Source of the DNA: Bacteroidota bacterium
GTDB taxonomy: Bacteria > Bacteroidota > Ignavibacteria > Kapaibacteriales > HRBIN21
Assembly: GCA_030550275.1 (NCBI GenBank)
Contig: JAUQPR010000002.1
Span: 1-64,000, forward strand
Length of the DNA stretch: 64,000 nt
Direction of reading: 5' to 3'
The notes under the pieces are model-generated. The model made no database searches and was not told the DNA's origin. It was given only the letters and a program-made list of their open reading frames with translations. The position numbers were made by a program, and so were the translations under genes. Below are positions 15,895-25,513 of this stretch, piece after piece; the first letter of the stretch is position 1; each line of letters opens with the position of its first letter.

Positions 15895-18420
15895 ATGACC
15901 CGTCGCCTTTCCAGTGAGGCGTTGAACCAACTAATCCCCTTGTTGGGCAGTCTGGCAAGGCTGGTGGCGCGCGGGTCACGGGTGAGTGAGGCCCAATTGC
16001 GCACCTTACTGCTGGGCGTTGACCTGGAATCCGACCCAGCCGCCCTGGAGGAACTGAAGCGTTGGAGCCAACTGCTGACGGCGCTACGGGAGCAACCCTC
16101 CGAGGATAACCGCCATGCTACGGTGGAAGCCCTGATATTGCGCGGCCTGCCGGAGGCGCCGGTGTTGTTAGCCGTGGATACGGTGGTCCGGAACGAAGGG
16201 TCGCCGCCACCTCCCAAACGTCTGAGGGCCAGCGTGGAACGCCTGGACCTGGGGGTGCTGTCTCCGGACCAGGGGGCTACCGCAGAGTTCGAGGTGCAGG
16301 GCGGCCCCGGCCAGGTGGTAGTGGATAGCGACCAGGTGTGGGTGACGCCACAGCAGTTTGGGGCAGGTGTCACCCGCATCCGGGTAGAGGTGAAGCCCCT
16401 GGCATCCGGTGGCGCGCTGCGGACGACGTTGAAACTGCTGACCGCCAGCGAGACGCTGGAGGTGCCGGTGGTGGCGCAGTGGATACCGCCCACCGTCTCG
16501 ATCCCACCAGGGGCACTGGTGGTCGCGCCCGATGGTAGTGGTGACTTTCACAGCCTGGAGGAAGCGGTCCAAAAGGTCCGGTCGGGCGCCACCATCTATC
16601 TGAAAGCCGGCATCCATCGCCTGAAACACCCTTTAGTAATTGATAAGCCCTTGACGCTGATTGGGGAGGGCATGGAGACCACTCGCATCGTCTGTGACGG
16701 CGAGGGGTGCGTGGTGGAATTCTCAGGAGATGGGCTGTTCAGCGCCAGAGACCTGGCCTTTGTGCACGAGGGAACCAAGTGGGGCGATGCGGTCCGGGCA
16801 AACAAGGGGGAAGTGCAGTTTTACCGTTGCCTGTTCACAGGGGGCGTCTGGGATGAGGCGAACCAGCGCGGCGGTAGCGGGCTGTGGCTCTATGGGACGG
16901 CTCGCGGGGATGTCAGAGAGTGTGTGGCTTTACGGAATGCAGGGATGGGTATCCGAGTGAGTGGGAAAGCCCAGCCCGCCCTGGAAGGCAACACTTGCCG
17001 GGAAAACAAGCAGAACGGCATCGGCTACTTCGGCAACGCAAGCGGGACGGCTCGAAGCAATCTCTGCACCGCCAACGAATTCCACGGCATCGGGGTAAGC
17101 GACCAGGCCCAGCCCGCCCTGGAAGGCAACACCTGTCAGGAGAATAAGGAGGCTGGCATCGCCTACTTTGGCCGTGCGGCTGGCACCGCCCGGCAGAACA
17201 CCTGCGTGGGCAATGAGAAGCACGGCATCTCCGTGGGCGAGCAGGCGCAGCCCACCCTGGAGGGCAACACCTGCCGGGAGAACAAGCGGTCCGGCATCGC
17301 CTACTTCGGCAGCGCAAGCGGGACGGCTCGAAACAACCTCTGCACCGCCAACAAATTCTACGGCATCGGGATATACGAGCAGGCCCAGCCCACCCTGGAA
17401 GGCAACACCTGTCAGGAGAATAAGGAGGCTGGCATCGCCTACTTTGGCAGTGCGGCTGGCACCGCCCGGCAGAACACCTGCGTGGGCAACAAGAAGCACG
17501 GCATCTCCGTGGACGAGCAGGCCCAGCCCACCCTGGAGGGCAACACTTGTCAGGAGAATAAAGAGGCTGGCATCGCCTACTTTGGCCGTGCGGCTGGCAC
17601 CGCCCGGCAGAACACCTGCGTGGGCAACGAGTATGACGGCATCTACGTGGATGAACAGGCCCAGCCAACCCTGGAGGGCAACACCTGTCAGGAGAATAAG
17701 GAGGCTGGCATCGCCTACTTTGGCAGTGCGGCTGGCACCGCCCGGCAGAACACCTGCGTGGGCAACGAGTATCACGGCATCTATGTGGATGAACAGGCCC
17801 AGCCGATCCTGGAGGGCAACACCTGCCGGGAGAACAAGCAGTCCGGCATTGCCTACTTCGGCAGCGCAAGCGGGACAGCTCGAAACAACCTCTGCACCGC
17901 CAACAAATTCCGCGGCATCGGGGTAAACGAGCAGGCCCAGCCGACCCTGGAGGGCAACACCTGCCGGGAGAACGAGTGGAGTGGCATTGCCTACTTCGGC
18001 AGCGCAAGCGGGACAGCTCGAAACAACCTCTGCACCGCCAACGGACTCCACGGCATCGTGGTACACGAGCAGGCCCAGCCCACCCTGGAAGGCAACATCT
18101 GCCGGGAGAACAAGGGGGACGGCATCGCCTACTTCGGCAGCGCAAGCGGGACGGCTCGAAACAACCTCTGCACCGCCAACGGACTCCACGGCATCGAGGT
18201 AAACGAGCAGGCCCAGCCCACCCTGGAAGGCAACATCTGCCGGGAGAACGAGTGGAGTGGCATCGCCTACTTCGGCAACGCAGGCGGCGTGGCCCGCAGT
18301 AACGAGTGTACTGGCAACGGTGATGATGGCATCTACGTGGCCTCCACCGCCTGCCCCACGTTGAGGGACAACCACTACCGGGGCAACAAGGGAAGGGAGG
18401 TGAACGACCGGCGCCTTTGA
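15895..18420 (+). CDS. Right-handed parallel beta-helix repeat protein
   Basis: An 841-residue protein with no signal peptide. Residues about 1-105 are helical and unassigned. About 110-205 form a beta-rich domain (RLDLGVLSPDQGATAEFEV) of the kind found as an accessory domain in some large multidomain proteins. A pectate-lyase-like entry follows (VVAPDGSGDFHSLEEAVQKV, then IYLKAGIHRL). From residue 359 there are ten near-perfect 46-residue repeats (AQPTLEGNTCRENK..GIAYFG..) and one partial, forming a NosD/PbH1-type solenoid with two Cys per repeat. No catalytic residues of a lyase are evident. Together with the adjacent IS and vWA remnant it looks acquired; a surface or scaffold role is only a guess. 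Confidence 0.85.
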   Translation: MTRRLSSEALNQLIPLLGSLARLVARGSRVSEAQLRTLLLGVDLESDPAALEELKRWSQLLTALREQPSEDNRHATVEALILRGLPEAPVLLAVDTVVRNEGSPPPPKRLRASVERLDLGVLSPDQGATAEFEVQGGPGQVVVDSDQVWVTPQQFGAGVTRIRVEVKPLASGGALRTTLKLLTASETLEVPVVAQWIPPTVSIPPGALVVAPDGSGDFHSLEEAVQKVRSGATIYLKAGIHRLKHPLVIDKPLTLIGEGMETTRIVCDGEGCVVEFSGDGLFSARDLAFVHEGTKWGDAVRANKGEVQFYRCLFTGGVWDEANQRGGSGLWLYGTARGDVRECVALRNAGMGIRVSGKAQPALEGNTCRENKQNGIGYFGNASGTARSNLCTANEFHGIGVSDQAQPALEGNTCQENKEAGIAYFGRAAGTARQNTCVGNEKHGISVGEQAQPTLEGNTCRENKRSGIAYFGSASGTARNNLCTANKFYGIGIYEQAQPTLEGNTCQENKEAGIAYFGSAAGTARQNTCVGNKKHGISVDEQAQPTLEGNTCQENKEAGIAYFGRAAGTARQNTCVGNEYDGIYVDEQAQPTLEGNTCQENKEAGIAYFGSAAGTARQNTCVGNEYHGIYVDEQAQPILEGNTCRENKQSGIAYFGSASGTARNNLCTANKFRGIGVNEQAQPTLEGNTCRENEWSGIAYFGSASGTARNNLCTANGLHGIVVHEQAQPTLEGNICRENKGDGIAYFGSASGTARNNLCTANGLHGIEVNEQAQPTLEGNICRENEWSGIAYFGNAGGVARSNECTGNGDDGIYVASTACPTLRDNHYRGNKGREVNDRRL
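16969..18348 (+). repeat. Ten tandem 138-bp repeats (46 residues each)
   Basis: Each unit begins AQPxLEGN and ends at the next AQ. Two sub-types alternate: type A (SASGTARNNLCTAN) and type B (AAGTARQNTCVGN), in the order A B A B B B A A A and a divergent last unit. Neighbouring B units are almost identical in DNA, pointing to recent internal duplication or conversion. Confidence 0.9.
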
Positions 18421-18540
18421 GTTCGAACCTATCTCCAGGCTTACTCGGCCTGGTTGCCCAATTTCATTTGGGTTACTAACGCCGGTCTGGCGGCCGGCGG
18501 GTTGCATACCTGCGGGGAAGAACGACCTGTCATTTCAAAC

Positions 18541-18548
18541 GAAGGAGG
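18541..18548 (+). promoter_or_regulatory. Ribosome-binding site of the vWA remnant
   Basis: GAAGGAGG, 7 nt before the ATG at 18556, is a strong Shine-Dalgarno sequence. It supports that the vWA frame was once translated from here. Confidence 0.6.
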
Positions 18549-18555
18549 AAAACCG

Positions 18556-18882
18556 ATGACTACCCAGAGCAATGTTCCGGAATGGGCGGCTGTTCAAACA
18601 CCTCCGGCGAACGTCACCTGCCGGTTTACCTGCTGCTTGATACCTCGGGCAGCATGGAGGGCGCGCCCATCCAGTCGGTGCGTGAGGGACTGGAGCAGTT
18701 TCAGCGCGAAGTCGCCGAGGATCCCTTTGCCCGCGAGGAAGGCGGGCGTGATCACCTTCTCCAGCGATGCGCAACTGGTCACGGGTGGACTGGTACCGAT
18801 CTCCGCCTTTCAACCACCCCACCTGGTTGCCTCGGGGGCGACGCGCCTGGACCTGGCCTTTAAGGGGTTTTCGATGGAGTAA
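18556..18882 (+). pseudogene. Broken von Willebrand factor A (YegL/TerY-like) gene
   Basis: The frame opens MTTQSNVPEWAAVQ. Coding for a vWA domain then continues in another frame (LPVYLLLDTSGSMEGAPIQ, with the MIDAS DxSGS), running to REVAEDPFAR. It returns to the first frame for VITFSSDAQLVTGGLVPISA and LVASGATRLDLAFKG. Two compensating frameshifts and a stop shortly after the GAT block, where a full vWA domain would continue, mark it as degenerate and truncated. Such genes occur with beta-helix and FHA/phosphatase genes in other phyla, so it probably arrived with the upstream gene. Sequencing error could explain the frameshifts but not the truncation. Confidence 0.7.
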
Positions 18883-18906
18883 GCCCACACGCTTGCGCCC
18901 ACAACA

Positions 18907-18939
18907 GAACTGCCCGCCCCGCGACGGGGCGGGCAGTTC
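18907..18939. terminator. Strong hairpin between convergent genes
   Basis: A perfect 14-bp stem (GAACTGCCCGCCCC with its complement) around the 5-nt loop GCGAC. There is no long T-run on either side. It lies between the + strand vWA remnant and the - strand T9SS gene ending at 18963, and probably acts for both directions. Confidence 0.7.
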
Positions 18940-18962
18940 CATTTCTCCATCTGTTGCAGCGC

Positions 18963-21900
18963 TTACTGCGCCACGACGAAGCGCCGAATCTCCGCGTACG
19001 GACCCGATTGCAGCCGGTAGAAGTACACGCCCGGAGCGAGCTGCTCCACAGGCAGCCCCACCCGGTAGACGCCCGGCTCCATCACACCACTGACCAGCGT
19101 GAGCACGCGCTCGCCCATCGTATTGTAGACAGCCAGCTCGGTCTGCCCGGTCATGCCGATGGAGAACTCGATCTCCGCGCCCATCGCCCGAGGCAGCGGC
19201 TGTGGATGCACTTCGCTCAGACTGTAGCCCTGCGCGCTGAGCCGCACCCGGCGCAGCTCCATCACGCACACCGGCAAGAGCTGGAAGCCGCTCCCCAGCG
19301 CATCGAAGCGCACGCACTCATTGCCCGGTGCCTCAACGAGCAGGTCAATGCGGCTCTGGGTATTCAGCCCCAGGTATGCCGTGAAGAGCACTCGTGCCAG
19401 CTCACCAGGCTGTCCCGTAAAGCGCTGCCCGGGTTGTGCCTGCAGGGTGAACTCCAGCTCACCGCTGCGCAGAACGGGGTTGACCACCTGCATCCCCGCT
19501 GCAGCCGGACCCAGCCGAAGGCTTGCCACATCAGGACCGATAACCGTCCCGTCGAAGCGTATCCGCACCTGCAGTTGCGTGATGTTCGCCAACGTCAGGT
19601 CCTGCCCCGGTTGCAGCTCGATGGGCACCCAGAACTGGTCTCCCGCAACGCGCGCCCAGGGACCGCCGGAGATCTGGAAGGTGCGCTGGAAGGAGCGCGC
19701 TTCTACGCTCAGTTGGGCGCGGAGCTCGGGACGGTCGGAGCTGGAGTTCCTCACGACCACCTCCACTGAATAGTTGCCGGCTTGCGGCACAGAGAAGGTG
19801 ACCGGGATATCGCGCCGCTCGCCGGGCTGCAAATCGAAGGGCGTCTGCGGTGCCGTAGGAGCCAGCGCAAAGGTTGCCCCTGGAGTTGCGTTCTCCAGCC
19901 GAATCTCCTGGACTGTGATTGGAGCCGTGCCCGTGTTCTGCACTGCTGCCACGAGCTCGCCCGTTGTGCCCGCGCACACCACGGTGCTGGCACCAATCAA
20001 CTGCAAGCCCTGCGTGATGCCATTGCCCAGCCACACGCACACCGCTTCGTCGTTGTTCTCCGCATCGCTCTGCAGCCGCAACGTCGCTTGCACCGGTCCG
20101 GCTGCTTGTGCCACGAACTCCGCATCGAAGGTGAGCTGCTCTCCGGGCTGGAGCACGCGCGGCAACCCCAACGCGGCTTTATCGTAGCGGAAGCCCAAGG
20201 TGCCGAAGGCGGCAAGGTTTTCGCTCACGCTCCCCGGAGGCTGTGCCAGGATGTCCGCGATCGTGAGAGCATCCTGGAACTCCCACTCCAGGCATTCAAT
20301 CGTGACGGTGCCGCGGTTCGGCGTCGGCGCATTGACCAAGGTCGTGCCGAAGTCCACCTGTGGGGTCATGCGCACGCGCGGGACGATCCCCACACCGCTG
20401 AGCGTCACCGTCACCGGCACGCCCGTCGTGTTCTCCAGCGTGAGCCGTACCTGGTAGTAGCCCGTCTGCTGCGGGTCGAACCGCACAGGCACCAAGCGCT
20501 GCTCGCCCGGTCCAAGCGTCAGCCCCACGAAGTCGCCGGGATTATACAGGAAACCGGTGGTCGGACCGGATGGGACCGCGTTCGTCACCGTCAGCGTCTG
20601 GGTGCCGACGTTGCGCACGAGTACGCCACTCCTTCCGCCGTCATCGTAGGGACCGCGCCCGATGCGGCGCCGACCCCAGTCATAGCCCTGTGCGGAAATT
20701 TCTGCGCGCACCGCCCGCCCTTGCAGCAGCGAGACGCTATCCACGCGCATAGCGTCACTGTGAAACACAATGGCATCGCTATACGCCTGAGGTGCCGAAG
20801 GGGCGAAGTTCACCTGCAGCGTGACCGATGCACCTGGGCGCACCACCAACGGCGTCGCCGGTGAGATCGTCGGCCAGTTCACCAAGCGGAAGGTCGCCGG
20901 ATCGCTTGGACCCGTGTAGCCAGTGATGACCAGGTCCACCGAGCCCTCATTGCGCACTTGAATCCATCCCGGCACCTCCGTTCCCACGGGCACGGCGGCG
21001 CCGTAGTCATAATCGGTTGCGCTGATGACCGGTTCGCCCACTTGGGCTCGGAGCTCGGTCCAGTAGCGGAATTCGCACTCATTGCCGAACCCGACCGAAT
21101 CCACAAAGGTCCCCTGTTGTGTTGCGGTGAAGCGCACGGTGTACTCACGCTGTTCGCCCGGTTGTAGCACCAGCGGCACCGTCGGCGGCACGGTGAAGGC
21201 AAAGCCCTGGTTGCCCTGCTTGAGCCGAATCTCTGTCAGCGTAATGGCGTAGGTGAGCGGATTGCTGATTGTGAGCGTCATCTGCCGGCTCTGCCCCACC
21301 TTCAAGAGCCCGTAGTCGAGCCTCCCCGGGTTCATCTCTGCGCGGAAAGGCAGGTACTCGGCAGTGATGCAGGTATCGTTGCCCTTGCGGTCAATGAAGA
21401 CCACTCGGGCACGGGCAGGCTGGGTCGGGTCAATCACATCCAGCCGCCAGCGCACCGCGGAAGTAGTCCCCGGAATGATCTGGTCCAGCAAGGTCAGGCT
21501 GTAGTTGAAGCTCACATCCGGGTCCAGGTACACGTTGGCGAAGTTGCTGCGGATGGAGCCCTCTGCCGGACGCTCAACTGCCAGCCCTTCGGCTGCTCCG
21601 TTGCAGCCAAGCGTCCAGGTCACCAGCGGCGGGATCGTATCCTGCGGTGGGAGCATCTTCCCAAACGCCATCGTCGTCACAAAGCCATAGGAGTCGTAGT
21701 CCGAGCCCCCGTACGAATACGCCATGAAGGGGTTCTGCCCGCTGCGGGAGCGGATCTGGTAGACTCCATTGCCCGGGAGCACCAACAGCTTGAAGCCCCA
21801 GCGCCGCCCCTGGTACTGTCCGGCAAAGACTCCGGTGATGTTGGGACCAAACTTGGAGCGAATCGGGGTCCAGACCAACTGCCCCCCGACCATCTCGCCG

Positions 21901-23171
21901 AACTCCAGGTCTACCGGCAACGTGCCATCGGGATTGAGCGGGAACACAAAGTTGATGAAGTTGCGTGGGAAGCTATAGATTCCGCCGCGTGCTCCGGGGG
22001 TGCAGAAGATCACGTGCGTTTGAGCTTGCTCCAAGGAGGGCAGCGCCATCTGGAAGGGATCGGTCGGCTGCGGTGGATCGGTCTCCTGCCCCTTGTTGTA
22101 CTGCACGACGTAGATGGGCTTATCGGCAGAGAAGACGATCGGGCGCGGTCCGCTGGGGTCGGGGTCCTCTATATCCAGCCATGCCTCATTGCGCAACCCG
22201 CCGAACCCCTTCGGGATGACAGCATACTCCTGCCCGTCCATATACACCGTTGTGTTGGGCTCCTTGGCGAAGATGCGGATGACCGAATTCTGGTTCCGCA
22301 TGCGGTTTGAGCCAAAGATGGGCGTGACGAAGTAGGTCTTGCCCCAGGCGTAGACCGGAATCTCCATCTCGGCGATGAAGTCGCACCAGCGCATCGAGGT
22401 GGGCACGTTCGCACACTGATTGCCCGAGACCACCGCCACCGGCTTTGTTGCGAGGATTCGGCTCCCGCTCAGATCCGCCTCCGGACCGTAGCTGCTGATA
22501 GCAATGACATCTCCCTTGAAGAGCGTCCACCGCTTCGTCTGCCCCGGGCGCATACCTCCGCGAGTGCGCGTGTACTGATTTCCGCCAAGGGTGAAGATGA
22601 CCTCCGTGTTATCCTCCGTCGCCACAATCATGGTCTCCGAGGGGAGGTAGTAGCCCGGGTACATCGCGGACATATCCGGGTAGGATGCCACCACGTACTC
22701 GGTGCCGAGCATCTCCTTCGGGATCACCATGAAGGCGTCGGTCGTGTACACAAAGCGCGTCACACCGTAGACGGCGATGGGGACATCCGAGACAATGTGC
22801 ACCCCTGCACCGCGCCAGACCTGGTCCTCCGAGGGCGCATCCCCGGTTGGCGACTTCGTATAGGGCTGCCCGTTTGCCGGGGAGAGTACAACCTCCAGCA
22901 CATCGTTGGGAATGGTGTAGACCTCCCGGAAGAACCCTTTGCCTGGAACCTCAATGCGCACCTTCCCGCGCGCCCACGAGGCGATGTAGACGACGACATT
23001 GTTTTGTGCTCCCCCGAAAACCTCTTCGTAGCAGGGCGGGAAGGAGAACCAGAACTCTGTCCCGACATTGCTGTTCTTGAAGCGCTGGAAGCAGACATCC
23101 TGGGCGGAAAGGCTCCCCTGCAGAAGCACTCCGCACAGCAGTGCCACAGTAGCTTGCCACGCTCGCGTCAT
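18963..23171 (-). CDS. Large secreted protein, IgGFc-binding-like N-terminus, ASH/HYDIN-type repeats, T9SS sorting domain
   Basis: A 1402-residue protein with signal peptide MTRAWQATVALLCGVLLQ then GSLSA. Residues about 30-500 (NVGTEFWFSFPPCYEEV, PVAVVSGNQCANVP, TVYMDGQEYAVIPKG) match the IgGFc-binding-like domain common in Bacteroidota surface proteins. From about 640 there are several Ig-like ASH/HYDIN-type modules (LDYGLLKVGQSRQMTLTISN; VDFGTTLV; LQPGEQ..). The last about 85 residues are a T9SS type A sorting domain (LSEVHPQPLPRAMG, then LAPGVYFYRLQSG). It is expected to be exported and anchored to the cell surface. ATG 23171 is chosen for the signal peptide; the -7 box at 23219-23226 agrees. 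Confidence 0.88.
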   Translation of the reverse strand: MTRAWQATVALLCGVLLQGSLSAQDVCFQRFKNSNVGTEFWFSFPPCYEEVFGGAQNNVVVYIASWARGKVRIEVPGKGFFREVYTIPNDVLEVVLSPANGQPYTKSPTGDAPSEDQVWRGAGVHIVSDVPIAVYGVTRFVYTTDAFMVIPKEMLGTEYVVASYPDMSAMYPGYYLPSETMIVATEDNTEVIFTLGGNQYTRTRGGMRPGQTKRWTLFKGDVIAISSYGPEADLSGSRILATKPVAVVSGNQCANVPTSMRWCDFIAEMEIPVYAWGKTYFVTPIFGSNRMRNQNSVIRIFAKEPNTTVYMDGQEYAVIPKGFGGLRNEAWLDIEDPDPSGPRPIVFSADKPIYVVQYNKGQETDPPQPTDPFQMALPSLEQAQTHVIFCTPGARGGIYSFPRNFINFVFPLNPDGTLPVDLEFGEMVGGQLVWTPIRSKFGPNITGVFAGQYQGRRWGFKLLVLPGNGVYQIRSRSGQNPFMAYSYGGSDYDSYGFVTTMAFGKMLPPQDTIPPLVTWTLGCNGAAEGLAVERPAEGSIRSNFANVYLDPDVSFNYSLTLLDQIIPGTTSAVRWRLDVIDPTQPARARVVFIDRKGNDTCITAEYLPFRAEMNPGRLDYGLLKVGQSRQMTLTISNPLTYAITLTEIRLKQGNQGFAFTVPPTVPLVLQPGEQREYTVRFTATQQGTFVDSVGFGNECEFRYWTELRAQVGEPVISATDYDYGAAVPVGTEVPGWIQVRNEGSVDLVITGYTGPSDPATFRLVNWPTISPATPLVVRPGASVTLQVNFAPSAPQAYSDAIVFHSDAMRVDSVSLLQGRAVRAEISAQGYDWGRRRIGRGPYDDGGRSGVLVRNVGTQTLTVTNAVPSGPTTGFLYNPGDFVGLTLGPGEQRLVPVRFDPQQTGYYQVRLTLENTTGVPVTVTLSGVGIVPRVRMTPQVDFGTTLVNAPTPNRGTVTIECLEWEFQDALTIADILAQPPGSVSENLAAFGTLGFRYDKAALGLPRVLQPGEQLTFDAEFVAQAAGPVQATLRLQSDAENNDEAVCVWLGNGITQGLQLIGASTVVCAGTTGELVAAVQNTGTAPITVQEIRLENATPGATFALAPTAPQTPFDLQPGERRDIPVTFSVPQAGNYSVEVVVRNSSSDRPELRAQLSVEARSFQRTFQISGGPWARVAGDQFWVPIELQPGQDLTLANITQLQVRIRFDGTVIGPDVASLRLGPAAAGMQVVNPVLRSGELEFTLQAQPGQRFTGQPGELARVLFTAYLGLNTQSRIDLLVEAPGNECVRFDALGSGFQLLPVCVMELRRVRLSAQGYSLSEVHPQPLPRAMGAEIEFSIGMTGQTELAVYNTMGERVLTLVSGVMEPGVYRVGLPVEQLAPGVYFYRLQSGPYAEIRRFVVAQ

Positions 23172-23218
23172 GAGAGCACCTGCCGGTTGTATAACATCGG
23201 TCCACCGATTGGTTGCAG

Positions 23219-23226
23219 CAAATATA
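23219..23226 (-). promoter_or_regulatory. -7 box TATATTTG for the 1402-residue protein
   Basis: The minus strand reads TATATTTG, an exact TAnnTTTG match, giving an untranslated leader of about 40 nt before ATG 23171. Confidence 0.5.
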
Positions 23227-23287
23227 CGAGGTTGCTGCTCTTCATCAGCCCATCGGTTGCATCGTTCCGCATATGCCGCCACCTCGG

Positions 23288-25513
23288 CTACGGGCGCACG
23301 AGCAGCACCTTCGCCTGCGCTGTTTGCCCGCTGGTGAGCGAGGTCGCCGTTACAATGTAGACGCCGGCGGGTACGAGCTCCCCCTGGTCGTTTCGCCCAT
23401 CCCAGTAGGCTGTTCGGCTTTCGGTCTGGAAGGCGCGGACCTGAAGCCCTTCCAGGGTCAGGATGCGCACGGCGCTGCGCTCCCCTAGCCCATCAATGGT
23501 CAGGAGCTGGTCACGCTCCGGCAGAAAGGGTTGCGGGAAGCACTCTATCGCAGGGACAGATGCCGGCGCCCTCATTGAGCTCCACAGGATCGCTACACCA
23601 GCGCGAGTTCCCACGTAGACCCGACCGCTTCGGTGCTCGATGAAGAGGGAGCGCACCTCATCACTGGGCAGCGGCGAGTTCTGCGTTGTCAGCCGCAGTA
23701 ACACTGCCGTTGCATCCGGCGTTACGATCCAGATGCCGGAGTCGGTTGCCAGCCACTTGTTGTCGGCAACATCCACTGCAATTGCGTAAACGGCTTGCTC
23801 ACGCAGCAGGCTCACGTTCCGCACCACGGGCTGTGTTCCCCAGAGCACTGCCTCGGGGTTGAGAACAACGCCCACCCCTGCCGGAGTTCCCACCCAGAGC
23901 ATGCCCTCCCGGTCCTGCGCCAGGGCATAGATGATATTGCTGGGCAGCGCAGTAGTGCTTGTGGTCAGCCGCCCGAGCACCTCACCGGCTGTGCCCTGGG
24001 CTTCGCGGAAGTAGAAAAGTCCATCGCCCACCAGCGAGCCCAGCCACTTCGTGCCGAATCGGTCCACCAACAGCGCATTGTTCCGCCGCTGCTCCAGCGG
24101 CAGAGTTGTCAGGAAGGGGCGTACGCCTTCGCGTTCGCTCCACCGCAGCAGAGCAGCAGTGCCGCACCAGTGGCAGACTGCCCAGAGGGCACCCTCACCA
24201 TCGAGCGCCAAGCCTCCAATGGGCACGAAGCGCGGGTCAGCCGGAATCCCAACGATGCCGGCAGCAGTGTCGAAGCGCTGGAGCTGCACCCCCGTATCCG
24301 TCGGCACAATGCGGAGCAAGCCCCTGCCCCAGTTCGCAGCCCAGAGCTCACGTCCGCGAGCCAGCACCCGATGGTATCCGTTCGACCCCAACTCCGGAAG
24401 CTGCTCGACAACGTACGCTTGCCAGCTCCCATGCTCGTAGCGCGCCAATCCGCGCCCGGCTTCCGTGCGGTCGGTAGCGCACCAGAGCTCGCCCTCTTCG
24501 GTCAGCACACAGTCGGTGAGCACATTCGTGTGCGGTGTGTTCGGCTGCAGCAGGCGCTGGAAATCGCCCTGGCGCACCATCGCCACACCCTGCCCCTCCA
24601 GTCCTACAAGGACCCAGCCTTCGGCATCCTCCCACGGAGCCCAGCGGAGCTCTGTGATTGTTGCCTGCAGGGGGAGCTCCACCGGACGCCGTTGCGGGTA
24701 CTCCTGCCAGAGTTCGCGTGCGGATGCCCAGTAGAGCGCTCCCGAAGCCGTCCGAACTGCTCCCACCAGCGGAGCCGGTGCCTCCAGCACCGCGCGCAAC
24801 TGCCCCTGCGAATACTCCTGAACCGTGCGCGCGGCGACGATGAGGATGCCTTCGGGCAGTACCTGGAGCGCCCGGATAGAATCCAGCTCCCCAATCTGGC
24901 GCCAGAGCTGCGGCAAGCGCAGGCTATCGGCGCGCTGCACCCGCGGTGCGACCCACACCCCTTGGGTGGTGCCCACCCAGAGGCTATCCTGCCACAGCAG
25001 GAGCGACGCCACCGGCGTATTCAGTGGCAGCGTACCGATACGGCGCAGGCTCGCCAGAATGGTCTGCGTTGCCAGGTCCAGCACTACGATGCCGAAAGCC
25101 GTCCCCACGTACGCCCGCCCCTGCTCGATGGCGATGCTGTTGATGCGGCGCTGCGGCAATCCCGGCTCGATGGCAATATCCACCACGTGTTTCCAGGAGC
25201 CCTCCGGCAGGGACACCTCCAGGATGCCATCGAAGCTGCCAGCAACGACGACACCGCTGCGCCCGTCCACCGCTACGGCGGTCAGGTCCTGCACCAGCAG
25301 CCCCTCGGTGCGGCGCAGGGGACGGAGCTCCCCGCTCCTGCGCTCGTACGCGAAGAGCCCGCCCGAAGTTGCTGCCCAGAAACCCTGGGAATCCGGCGCA
25401 ATTGCCCGAATGCTCCGCAGCGAGGTATGGAGCTCCCAGCGCTCAATCCGTGGAACCTCCTGCGCCTGCAGCGTCAGCAGCGCCAGGAGCAGCGCACCGC
25501 TGCCCCACTTCAT
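23288..25513 (-). CDS. Secreted beta-propeller protein with C-terminal T9SS/FlgD-like domain
   Basis: A 741-residue protein starting MKWGSGALLLALLTLQAQ (signal peptide). The body consists of repeated strands of the type GFWAATSGGLFAYERRSG, LWCATDRTEAGRGLARY, MLWVGTPAGVGVVLNP and NKWLATDSGIWIVTP. These are two-component-regulator-propeller-like repeats forming one or two propellers. The end (AVRILTLEGLQVRAFQ, then WDGRNDQGELVPAGVYIV) is a FlgD-Ig/T9SS-type sorting domain. The ATG overlaps the ribH stop as ATGA, so it is translated from the guaA-ribH transcript, an odd partner for a surface protein. No histidine kinase domain is present. Confidence 0.85.
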   Translation of the reverse strand: MKWGSGALLLALLTLQAQEVPRIERWELHTSLRSIRAIAPDSQGFWAATSGGLFAYERRSGELRPLRRTEGLLVQDLTAVAVDGRSGVVVAGSFDGILEVSLPEGSWKHVVDIAIEPGLPQRRINSIAIEQGRAYVGTAFGIVVLDLATQTILASLRRIGTLPLNTPVASLLLWQDSLWVGTTQGVWVAPRVQRADSLRLPQLWRQIGELDSIRALQVLPEGILIVAARTVQEYSQGQLRAVLEAPAPLVGAVRTASGALYWASARELWQEYPQRRPVELPLQATITELRWAPWEDAEGWVLVGLEGQGVAMVRQGDFQRLLQPNTPHTNVLTDCVLTEEGELWCATDRTEAGRGLARYEHGSWQAYVVEQLPELGSNGYHRVLARGRELWAANWGRGLLRIVPTDTGVQLQRFDTAAGIVGIPADPRFVPIGGLALDGEGALWAVCHWCGTAALLRWSEREGVRPFLTTLPLEQRRNNALLVDRFGTKWLGSLVGDGLFYFREAQGTAGEVLGRLTTSTTALPSNIIYALAQDREGMLWVGTPAGVGVVLNPEAVLWGTQPVVRNVSLLREQAVYAIAVDVADNKWLATDSGIWIVTPDATAVLLRLTTQNSPLPSDEVRSLFIEHRSGRVYVGTRAGVAILWSSMRAPASVPAIECFPQPFLPERDQLLTIDGLGERSAVRILTLEGLQVRAFQTESRTAYWDGRNDQGELVPAGVYIVTATSLTSGQTAQAKVLLVRP

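Noticed and set aside
16969-18348. CRISPR-like array
   Set aside because: The regular repeats are 138 bp, coding and without unique spacers. They are protein repeats.
16930-18507. 525-codon minus-strand frame with internal repeats
   Set aside because: The repeats merely mirror the tandem beta-helix units on the plus strand, and there is no start context or known domain.
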